Shown here in pieces: positions 1-5,478 of a stretch of 5,743 nucleotides of DNA (the first letter of the stretch is position 1; each line of letters begins with the position of its first letter). The stretch lies in the NCBI GenBank assembly GCA_945622055.1, contig CALZBV010000156.1:1-5743 (forward strand). Reading direction: 5' to 3'. The notes under the pieces are model-generated. The model worked only from the letters and a program-made list of their open reading frames with translations, made no database searches and was not told where the DNA came from. Position numbers and translations under genes: made by a program. Source of the DNA: an uncultured Clostridia bacterium. GTDB taxonomy: Bacteria; Bacillota; Clostridia; Lachnospirales; Lachnospiraceae.

Positions 1-456
1 ATGTCACGTGTCAGCATTTCCATCGGGACGATTGTAAATGATCTGCGTGATGTTTCCCGTTCGTTTAAGGAAGCGAAGATGGCACTGGAGGTGGGTAAGA
101 TTTTCTACAGTGACCGCAACGTTGTAGCCTACTCCAACCTCGGAATCGGCAGACTGATTTACCAGCTCCCGCTTCAGATGTGCAAGGTGTTTATCCGCGA
201 GATTTTCGATGGAAAGTCGACGGATGATTTCGATGAAGAAACGATTGTGACGATTAACAAGTTCTTTGAAAACAGCCTGAATGTTTCGGAAACCTCAAGA
301 CAGCTGTTTATTCACAGAAATACATTGGTATATCGTCTGGACAAGCTTCAGAAGATGACAAATCTTGACCTGCGCAAATTTGACGATGCCATTACATTCA
401 AAATGGCACTTATGGTGGTAAAGTACATGAAGTACATGGAGAGCACGGATTTTTAA
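1..456 (+). CDS. CdaR/PucR-type helix-turn-helix transcriptional regulator, C-terminal part (5' end outside the window)
   Basis: The visible 151 residues match the C-terminal part of CdaR/PucR-family regulators. Residues about 1-33 (VSISIGT, then SFKEAKMALEVG) look like the end of the GGDEF-like domain found in that family. Residues about 78-142 look like the C-terminal PucR helix-turn-helix, with the recognisable stretch NVSETSRQLFIHRNTLVYRL. Full-length members are usually around 350-400 residues, so the ATG at position 1 is probably an internal methionine and the gene starts upstream. It is presumably a cytoplasmic DNA-binding protein; the ligand and target genes cannot be read from this fragment. 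It ends with TAA 27 nt before ftsE, on the same strand and with no terminator between them, so read-through into the division genes is likely. The family call is fairly sure; a role in controlling ftsEX is only inference. Confidence 0.82.
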   Translation: MSRVSISIGTIVNDLRDVSRSFKEAKMALEVGKIFYSDRNVVAYSNLGIGRLIYQLPLQMCKVFIREIFDGKSTDDFDEETIVTINKFFENSLNVSETSRQLFIHRNTLVYRLDKLQKMTNLDLRKFDDAITFKMALMVVKYMKYMESTDF

Positions 457-466
457 GGTACGGTGG

Positions 467-474
467 AAAGGAGG
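467..474 (+). promoter_or_regulatory. Ribosome binding site that fixes the ftsE start
   Basis: AAAGGAGG is a near-perfect Shine-Dalgarno. It ends 9 nt before the GTG at 484. An in-frame GTG at 463 lies upstream of and partly against this site, so it cannot use it. The start at 484 is therefore preferred. Confidence 0.8.
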
Positions 475-483
475 AAATGCCCT

Positions 484-1218
484 GTGGCATACGATTTTCA
501 TAGGGATTTGCAGAGTATTCAGGCCCCGGTAATTCATTTCGATCATGTTTCCAAAAACTATCAGAAGGGAATACCGGCCTTAGATGATATATCCTTCAGC
601 ATTGAGAAGGGAGAATTTGTTTTTATTGTAGGGAATAGCGGCTCCGGAAAGTCTACGCTGCTTCGCCTGATGTTACGCGAGATTGCTCCGACAAAGGGCA
701 AGGTGTATGTGGCAGGCCGTGAGCTTTCCAGACTGCACCGGTATCAGGTGAGCAAGTACCGCAGAAGTATAGGCGTCGTATTTCAGGATTTTCGTCTGTT
801 AAAGGACCGGAATGCATATGATAATGTGGCGTTTGCACAGCGTGTAACGGAGGTGAAGCCATCAGAGATAAAACAGCGCGTGCCTCGTATGCTTTCCCTG
901 GTGGGACTTACGGAAAAGTATAAGGCGTTTCCGGCAGAGATGTCCGGTGGTGAACAGCAGAGAGTTGCGCTTGCAAGGGCGCTTGTAAATAATCCGGTGA
1001 TTCTGCTTGCGGATGAGCCGACCGGTAATCTGGACCCGAAGACCTCCTGGGAGATAATGCATCTTCTGGAGGAGGTAAATCGGCGTGGAACAACGGTGGT
1101 TGTGGTTACGCATAACCATGAGGTGGTAGATAGTATGCAAAAGCGGGTAATCATGCTGCGCAAGGGCAGGATTATTTCGGACGAAAAAAAAGGCGGGTAC
1201 GTTTATGCGAAGTATTAG
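484..1218 (+). CDS. ftsE: Cell division ATP-binding protein FtsE
   Basis: FtsE is the cytoplasmic ABC ATPase that pairs with FtsX at the membrane and powers activation of a peptidoglycan hydrolase. From the GTG at 484 the product has 244 residues with all ATPase motifs. Walker A is GNSGSGKST at 50-58, the Q-loop is VFQDFRLL around Q101, the signature is MSGGEQQRVALARAL at 153-167, Walker B is VILLADEP at 172-179, the D-loop is NLDP at 182-185 and the switch histidine is H210. The short VFQDFRLL after the Q-loop is typical of FtsE rather than other ABC exporters. The GTG start is chosen from the Shine-Dalgarno at 467-474; an in-frame GTG at 463 would add seven residues but lacks a site. About 15 residues precede the usual FtsE beginning (VIHFDHVSKNY), which makes the protein slightly longer than typical members. 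Its end overlaps ftsX by 14 nt. Confidence 0.95.
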   Translation: MAYDFHRDLQSIQAPVIHFDHVSKNYQKGIPALDDISFSIEKGEFVFIVGNSGSGKSTLLRLMLREIAPTKGKVYVAGRELSRLHRYQVSKYRRSIGVVFQDFRLLKDRNAYDNVAFAQRVTEVKPSEIKQRVPRMLSLVGLTEKYKAFPAEMSGGEQQRVALARALVNNPVILLADEPTGNLDPKTSWEIMHLLEEVNRRGTTVVVVTHNHEVVDSMQKRVIMLRKGRIISDEKKGGYVYAKY

Positions 1219-2122
1219 AACATTTTTTTACTGTTTACGGCAGGGCATCCGCAGCATTTTTCACAATGGAATGTTTTCTCTGGCAACCGTCGGAACGATT
1301 GCAGCGAGCCTGTTTTTACTTGGTCTTTTTTTCTTTGTAACGACCAACGTGCGGTATATGATATCGGAAGCGGAGCAAAATGTCGGTATTACGGTATTGT
1401 TTGATGAGGATGCCGACGATGAGAAAATAGCGTGGATCGGGGAAGAAATCCGAAAGCGCTCTGAAGTGTCCGAGGTAATTTATATCTCACCCGAGGAAGC
1501 GTGGGAGAACTATAAAAAGGACCATTTTAATGAGGAGCTCGCAGCTACCTTTGGCGACGACAATCCGTTGGAGCATTCGGATTCCTTCCGTGTAATGCTT
1601 CGTGAGGTGGAAGGCCAGCCGGTGCTTGTCAGGTTTATTGAAACGCTTGACGGAGTGCGTCAGGTGAATGCGATGGAAAGTGTGGCAGATAGTCTGAGCG
1701 GTATAAACCGGGTGGTTGCCCTGATTTCCGTTGTCATTATTGCCGTGCTGGTTGCGGTAGCCATGTTCCTGATTCATACAACGGTATCCATGGGGATTTC
1801 GGTTCGCCGTGATGAGATTGCGATTATGAATCTGATCGGTGCAACAGACTTTTTTGTACGTTTTCCGTTTATGGTTGAGGGAATGCTGCTGGGCTTATGC
1901 GGAGCATTGATTCCGCTTGGCATTTTACATCTGATTTATGCAAGAGTGATTTTGTATCTGACCGGAGAGTTTCAGAGTGTGTTCCAGTCAATTACATTTT
2001 TAACGGAAAAGCAGGAGTTCCAGTACCTGACACCGGGGCTGATTGCAATCGGTGTGCTGATTGGATGGCTTGGAAGCTCTGTAACGTCAAGTAAACAGTT
2101 GAAAAAAATCGGGTTGCGCTAG
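1205..2122 (+). CDS. ftsX: Cell division permease-like protein FtsX
   Basis: FtsX is the membrane partner of FtsE and passes the ATPase cycle to a hydrolase outside the cell. The 305-residue product, a usual length for Gram-positive FtsX, shows the family topology. A basic N-terminus carries an amphipathic stretch, and the first membrane helix lies at about 24-47. An extracellular domain spans about 48-168, and helices follow at about 169-191, 222-246 and 276-295. The cytoplasmic loop after helix 2 has the conserved RRDEIAIMNLIGAT at 201-214. The extracellular domain is acidic (for example DEDADDEK at 67-74) and is where the hydrolase partner would bind in known systems. The ATG at 1205 lies inside the ftsE end, 8 nt after a modest AGGCGG at 1191-1196, which suggests translational coupling and equal amounts of both subunits. 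The coiled-coil M23 hydrolase gene follows 20 nt later. Confidence 0.95.
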   Translation: MRSIRTFFYCLRQGIRSIFHNGMFSLATVGTIAASLFLLGLFFFVTTNVRYMISEAEQNVGITVLFDEDADDEKIAWIGEEIRKRSEVSEVIYISPEEAWENYKKDHFNEELAATFGDDNPLEHSDSFRVMLREVEGQPVLVRFIETLDGVRQVNAMESVADSLSGINRVVALISVVIIAVLVAVAMFLIHTTVSMGISVRRDEIAIMNLIGATDFFVRFPFMVEGMLLGLCGALIPLGILHLIYARVILYLTGEFQSVFQSITFLTEKQEFQYLTPGLIAIGVLIGWLGSSVTSSKQLKKIGLR

Positions 2123-2128
2123 ATAGGG

Positions 2129-2135
2129 AAAGGAG
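2129..2135 (+). promoter_or_regulatory. Ribosome binding site of the M23 hydrolase gene
   Basis: AAAGGAG lies in the 20-nt gap after ftsX and ends 7 nt before the ATG at 2143. It supports that start and indicates independent re-initiation rather than stop-start coupling. Confidence 0.75.
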
Positions 2136-2142
2136 CAGTTGG

Positions 2143-3426
2143 ATGAAGAAAACCAGAAACAGAATTTTGTGCGGCCTACTGGCGGCTGTAATCGCGGTAT
2201 CCGGCTGGAATCCGGGTACGGAAGTACGAACATTTGCTGCAGGCTCATATCAGTCTGCGATTGATAAGGCAAAGCAGGAAAAGGAAGCACTGGAAAAGAA
2301 AAAGCAGGAGATGGCAGATAAAATTGCCGCTCTGCAATCAGATAAAAAAAGTACGGAAGAATACATCAAAAAGGTAGATGAGGAGCTTTCGAATGCATAT
2401 CTGGAAATGACCGCACTGGAAGAAAGCATCGCAGCCTGTGATAAGAATCTCAGAGAGACAGAGATTGAGCTGAGTGAGGCAATCGAAACGAAAAACAATC
2501 AGTATGCAACGATGAAAGCCCGGATAAAATATATGTATGAGAACGGTGAAACCAGTTTTTGGGAGATTTTTACAGGTGCAAACAGCCTGGAGGATTTGCT
2601 GAACCAGGTGGAGTACCGGGCACAGATTGCAGCCTATGACGACAGCCTGTTAAAACGTTACGAGGCTTCCTGTGAGGCGGTAAAGAAAAAGGAAGAGCAG
2701 TACGAATATGAGCGGGTTATGTTAAATGCTGAGAAGGAAAAACAACAGCTTCAGATTGAAAGCCTGAATCAGCTCGTGATGGCAAAGGCACAGTATGTTG
2801 AGGAGCTGACGCAGTCGCTCGGAATTTCTGAGGAACAGTATTTCGAATACTATGAGGAAATCGAGAACAAGACGCTTGAGATTGCGGATTTGGAGGAAAA
2901 GGAACGGAAGAGAATCGAAGAAGAGGAACGGAAGAGAAGAGAAGAAGAGGAGCGCAGAAAGCGGGAAGAAGAGGAACGCAGACGCCGGGAGGAGGAACTG
3001 AAAAAGCTCGGTCTGACCGACGAGACCAATCTCGACAATATCCGCTGGCCATTCCCTTCGGACCACAACGTTTATTCCAAATTCGGATATCGTACCAGTC
3101 CGATTACCGGCAAAAAGGAGTACCACAGCGGTATTGATATTGGTGGTGCGTACGGTGCGGACATTGTTGCAGCGCTGGCCGGCGAAGTCATTACGGCGAA
3201 ATGGTCTGCCATGAACGGGTATCACATTGTAATTGACCATGGAAACGGAATCACAACGCACTATCTTCACGCATCAAAGCTTTTGGTTTCTGTAGGAGAT
3301 TATGTACGACAGGGGCAGACGATTATGAAATGCGGTTCTACCGGCTGGTCGACGGCGCCGCATCTTCACTTTACGATAAAGATTAACGGAACACTGGTGG
3401 ACCCGCTGGATTATTTGAAACCATAA
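2143..3426 (+). CDS. Secreted coiled-coil M23 (LytM-type) peptidoglycan hydrolase, probable FtsEX effector
   Basis: The 427-residue product has a signal peptide (MKKTRNR, a hydrophobic core at about 8-20, likely cleavage near TFAA at 30-33). A long alpha-helical coiled coil covers about 36-125. A segment at about 130-175 (YMYENGETSFWEIFTGANSLEDL at its start) resembles the hinge part of PcsB/CwlO-type N-terminal domains. A second helix covers about 176-250, followed by a highly charged E/R/K linker at 251-288. A C-terminal M23 domain spans about 310-425. Zinc-site residues are present: H328 and D332 in HSGID, H376 in HYLHAS, and H407/H409 in PHLHF, so it should be an active peptidase on peptide cross-bridges. 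It would act outside the membrane. The architecture resembles EnvC, but EnvC has a degenerate LytM domain and works only as an amidase activator. The position after ftsEX and the coiled coil support it as the FtsX-controlled hydrolase. The cleaved bond is not predictable. Confidence 0.9.
   Translation: MKKTRNRILCGLLAAVIAVSGWNPGTEVRTFAAGSYQSAIDKAKQEKEALEKKKQEMADKIAALQSDKKSTEEYIKKVDEELSNAYLEMTALEESIAACDKNLRETEIELSEAIETKNNQYATMKARIKYMYENGETSFWEIFTGANSLEDLLNQVEYRAQIAAYDDSLLKRYEASCEAVKKKEEQYEYERVMLNAEKEKQQLQIESLNQLVMAKAQYVEELTQSLGISEEQYFEYYEEIENKTLEIADLEEKERKRIEEEERKRREEEERRKREEEERRRREEELKKLGLTDETNLDNIRWPFPSDHNVYSKFGYRTSPITGKKEYHSGIDIGGAYGADIVAALAGEVITAKWSAMNGYHIVIDHGNGITTHYLHASKLLVSVGDYVRQGQTIMKCGSTGWSTAPHLHFTIKINGTLVDPLDYLKP
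2917..2988 (+). repeat. Three tandem octad codon repeats encoding an ER/K charged helix
   Basis: Residues 259-282 of the hydrolase read as three consecutive octads, EEEERKRR, EEEERRKR and EEEERRRR, each four glutamates followed by four basic residues. A degenerate octad (EEKERKRI, 251-258) precedes them and EEEL follows. The DNA is strongly purine-rich, with an unbroken 23-nt purine run at 2930-2952. The octads are not identical at codon level, so this is a diverged or selected protein repeat rather than a recent duplication. Confidence 0.85.
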
Positions 3427-3443
3427 GAAAGGCTGGAAATAAA

Positions 3444-4697
3444 ATGGGAAAGAAAAGAAAGAAGCTGCCAAAGGCATTACTGGTGCTGGCATTATGTGTT
3501 ACCTGTGTGTTCTCCTTCGGGGGATGCTCCAGCATCATTTTAGGCCAGCTCGTCGGTGCGCTGGAGGGCTCAGGCTCAAAAACGGATGCAAACAAGAACG
3601 AAAACGGTACTGCAACGACAGATGAATCCTTTTTGGAAAAGAAGAATTACATTCAGTCACTTGTAGATTACTACTTCTGGCAGGAAACAGACAAGGAAGC
3701 AATTTATGACGGAATGTATAAGGGGATGATGGAGGCACTTGGTGACCCGTATTCCTGCTACTATACGAAGGAGGAGTACGCCCAGCTGATGGAGTCCGTA
3801 GAAGGCGTTTACTGCGGAATCGGTGCGCTGGTGAGCCAGAATGCTACTACGAAGGTAATTACGATTGTACGTCCGTTCGTGAATGGACCTGCGTACAATG
3901 CAGGAATGCTTCCGGGGGATATTCTGACGGAGATTGACGGTGAGGATATTTCCACCTGGGATATTAATCTTGCGGTAAAGCACATGAAGGGTGAGCAGGG
4001 AACGCAGGTCAGCTTAAAGGTATGGCGTCCTTCGGAGAGCCGTTACATTGAGATGACGGTGACCAGAGATTTGATTGAGGTAGAAACGGTTTCCTATCAG
4101 ATGCTTGAAGATGAGATTGGCTATATTTATGTCATGGAGTTTGATGACATTACTACGCAGCAGTTTGAAACTGCCTATAAGAATCTTCTGGCACAGGGAA
4201 TGAAAGGGCTTGTTATTGATATTCGTGATAACCCGGGCGGTCTTCTGACTACGGTAAGCGACATGCTTGATTTGTTTCTGGATAAAGGAACGATTGTTTA
4301 TACGATTGACAAATATGAGCATAAGGAAGTAATCAGCGCAAAGAAGGGAAAGGTTGACCTTGTGCCGATGACGGTTATTGTAAACGGCAACAGCGCAAGT
4401 GCTTCCGAGATTTTCTCCGGAGCACTCCAGGATTACGGTCTTGCTACGATTCTTGGTACCCAGAGCTTTGGAAAGGGTATTGTCCAGAGCATTATCCCGC
4501 TTTCTGACGGAAGTGCGGTAAAGATGACCGTATCCAGATATTTTACGCCGAACGGAGTGTGCATCCACGGAACCGGTATTACTCCGGATGTGGTTGTGGA
4601 GCTGGACGAAGAGCTTCGCACAAAGGTGGTTGTTCCGCTTGAGGAGGACAATCAGGTACAGGCCGCAATCAAAAATGTTAAGTCAAAGATGAAGTAA
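3444..4697 (+). CDS. S41 family carboxyl-terminal processing protease (CtpA/CtpB type) with PDZ domain, probable lipoprotein
   Basis: The product is a serine protease that degrades or trims proteins outside the membrane. The 417-residue sequence starts with a basic segment and a hydrophobic stretch (11-25) ending in FGGC. C28 could be lipidated, though phenylalanine at the -3 position is unusual, so an uncleaved anchor is possible. A low-complexity polar linker (about 41-62) follows. Then come an N-terminal helical region with ALGDPYSCYYT at 98-108, a PDZ domain at about 120-205 and the S41 core at about 220-390. The catalytic set is visible: S319 in NSASASE, and K344 and Q348 in FGKGIVQ. Spacings of 25 and 4 residues match the Ser-Lys-Gln triad of B. 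subtilis CtpB. No C-terminal peptidoglycan-binding domain is present. The ATG lies 17 nt after the hydrolase gene with only a weak AAAGG (3428-3432) ahead. The gene is probably last in the operon, as a terminator follows. The substrate is unknown; the neighbouring hydrolase is a reasonable candidate. Confidence 0.92.
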   Translation: MGKKRKKLPKALLVLALCVTCVFSFGGCSSIILGQLVGALEGSGSKTDANKNENGTATTDESFLEKKNYIQSLVDYYFWQETDKEAIYDGMYKGMMEALGDPYSCYYTKEEYAQLMESVEGVYCGIGALVSQNATTKVITIVRPFVNGPAYNAGMLPGDILTEIDGEDISTWDINLAVKHMKGEQGTQVSLKVWRPSESRYIEMTVTRDLIEVETVSYQMLEDEIGYIYVMEFDDITTQQFETAYKNLLAQGMKGLVIDIRDNPGGLLTTVSDMLDLFLDKGTIVYTIDKYEHKEVISAKKGKVDLVPMTVIVNGNSASASEIFSGALQDYGLATILGTQSFGKGIVQSIIPLSDGSAVKMTVSRYFTPNGVCIHGTGITPDVVVELDEELRTKVVVPLEEDNQVQAAIKNVKSKMK

Positions 4698-4763
4698 TGG
4701 AACGACATTTCCCCGCTGATAAGCAAATCAGAAAAGAGGCGAACGGAATCGTCGGATAACCCA

Positions 4764-4805
4764 AAGCCGCAGGACGGAGAAAGATAGTTCTGCGGCTTAT
4801 TCTTT
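4764..4805 (+). terminator. Rho-independent terminator after the protease gene
   Basis: AAGCCGCAG at 4764-4772 pairs perfectly with CTGCGGCTT at 4790-4798. A G-T and an A-T pair (4773-4774 with 4788-4789) extend the stem to 11 bp around a 13-nt loop. The following tract ATTCTTT (4799-4805) is T-rich but interrupted, so it is a good stem with a moderate tail. It ends the regulator-ftsEX-hydrolase-protease unit. Confidence 0.8.
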
Positions 4806-4869
4806 GCGCAAAAAACAGTGGGGCTTTGCAGCAATTTTGGGGGAAATGCCGGGTAATGTGTTTTCATGC

Positions 4870-4935
4870 TGAAATTGCACATGGAAAGCTACAGATTCGT
4901 TTGTAAATTTGTTTATTTTGGGGGTTGCAATTTCA
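4870..4935. repeat. 10-bp perfect inverted repeat with 46-nt spacer
   Basis: TGAAATTGCA (4870-4879) and TGCAATTTCA (4926-4935) are exact reverse complements. The right arm overlaps the candidate -35 box at 4925-4930. It could be a pair of operator half-sites or RNA structure; function is not shown. The left arm can also pair with GCAATTTTGG at 4831-4840. Confidence 0.5.
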
Positions 4936-4953
4936 AGGGGGATGTGTTACCAT
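4925..4953 (+). promoter_or_regulatory. Candidate sigma-A promoter for the ACT-hom unit
   Basis: TTGCAA (4925-4930) and TACCAT (4948-4953) are separated by 17 nt. Each matches the consensus at four of six positions, and TGT directly before the -10 forms an extended -10. Transcription would start near 4960 and give a leader of roughly 50 nt. The match is modest, and a start further upstream cannot be excluded. Confidence 0.4.
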
Positions 4954-4997
4954 ATCTTCACGATACGGACACTTGTTTTTATAGCACGAACACAAAG

Positions 4998-5004
4998 AAG
5001 GAGG
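4998..5004 (+). promoter_or_regulatory. Ribosome binding site that supports a TTG start
   Basis: AAGGAGG (within AAGGAGGAG) ends 7 nt before the TTG at 5012. There is no ATG or GTG in the right frame nearby, so this strong site decides the unusual start codon. Confidence 0.8.
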
Positions 5005-5011
5005 AGATCGT

Positions 5012-5452
5012 TTGGACGACGAAAAGTACTTTATTGTGAAAAAAAAGGCGTTGCCGGAGGTGCTTTTACAGGTAGTAGAGGCAAAACGGCTGCTGGATTC
5101 GGAACGTGTCCTGACAGTGCAGGAAGCGGTAGAACAGGTTGGAATCAGCAGAAGCTCGTTTTATAAATACAAGGATGATATTTTACCGTTTCATGAAAAG
5201 ATTCGCGGAGGCACCATTACCTTGATGCTTCAGATGGATGATGAGCCGGGGATTTTGTCGTTGGTAATCAATGAGGTGGCAAAGAGTCATGCAAACATTC
5301 TGACCATTCACCAGTCCATTCCGACCGGAGGGATTGCTTCGCTCACGATTTCAATTGAGCTTCTTTTGGAGAGTGAGGACGCTACGGTATTGATGGAACG
5401 GCTGGAGGCATTGCGGGGGATTCATTATATAAAAATATTGGGTAGAGAATAG
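5012..5452 (+). CDS. ACT domain-containing protein, PheB-like
   Basis: The 146-residue product has the length and layout of the small stand-alone ACT proteins typified by B. subtilis PheB (about 147 residues). Residues about 33-58 (VLTVQEAVEQVGISRSSFYK at 33-52) resemble a helix-turn-helix. Residues about 68-144 form an ACT domain, with DEPGILSLVINEVA at 77-90 and the following HANILTIHQS typical of the first helix and second strand. ACT domains commonly bind amino acids and signal their level; the actual ligand and biochemical role of this family are not established. The TTG start is chosen from the AAGGAGG at 4998-5004. It stands first in a unit with homoserine dehydrogenase 26 nt downstream, which suggests a link to aspartate-family amino-acid synthesis, possibly as a sensor or regulator. 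The PheB name comes from its neighbourhood with pheA in Bacillus and does not show a role in phenylalanine synthesis here. Confidence 0.88.
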   Translation: MDDEKYFIVKKKALPEVLLQVVEAKRLLDSERVLTVQEAVEQVGISRSSFYKYKDDILPFHEKIRGGTITLMLQMDDEPGILSLVINEVAKSHANILTIHQSIPTGGIASLTISIELLLESEDATVLMERLEALRGIHYIKILGRE

Positions 5453-5465
5453 GGTAAACAGGAAC

Positions 5466-5470
5466 GGAGG
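5466..5470 (+). promoter_or_regulatory. Ribosome binding site that separates two hom starts
   Basis: GGAGG ends 8 nt before the ATG at 5479 but only 2 nt before the in-frame ATG at 5473. The spacing favours 5479. Confidence 0.65.
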
Positions 5471-5478
5471 AAATGAAA

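Larger units (their letters stand above)
4698..5011. other. 314-nt intergenic region: operon boundary
   Basis: No convincing gene lies here. The first part carries a terminator hairpin (4764-4805). The palindrome TTTGCGCAAA lies at 4803-4812, right after it. The middle holds an inverted repeat and the direct repeat ATTTTGGGGG (4834-4843 and 4915-4924). The last part has a candidate promoter and the Shine-Dalgarno of the next gene. No riboswitch or T-box motif that I recognise is present. Confidence 0.7.

Noticed and set aside
364..410. Possible promoter for ftsE inside the regulator gene (TTGACC at 364, TTGACG at 379)
   Set aside because: No acceptable -10 hexamer lies 16-18 nt downstream of either -35-like box.
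2722..3270. 182-residue open frame on the - strand
   Set aside because: It is antisense to the hydrolase gene, and its Phe/Leu/Ser-rich runs are what the reverse of the E/R/K codon repeats would give.
4014..4568. 184-residue open frame on the - strand
   Set aside because: It lies wholly antisense to the S41 protease core with its catalytic motifs, and shows no family features of its own.
4716..4731. Small hairpin CTGAT-AAGCAA-ATCAG before the main terminator
   Set aside because: The stem is only 5 bp and A-T-rich with no T-tract, so it is likely chance.
4803..4812. Palindrome TTTGCGCAAA
   Set aside because: It is a single short palindrome overlapping the terminator tail; with no second copy seen it is not enough to call an operator.
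4652..4882. 76-residue open frame on the - strand across the terminator
   Set aside because: It spans the end of the protease gene and the terminator hairpin, with no recognisable domain or supported start.
4909..5166. 85-residue open frame on the + strand overlapping the ACT gene
   Set aside because: It overlaps a clear ACT-family gene in another frame, its start codon has no ribosome binding site, and its sequence is low-quality Arg/Gly-rich with no recognisable domain.
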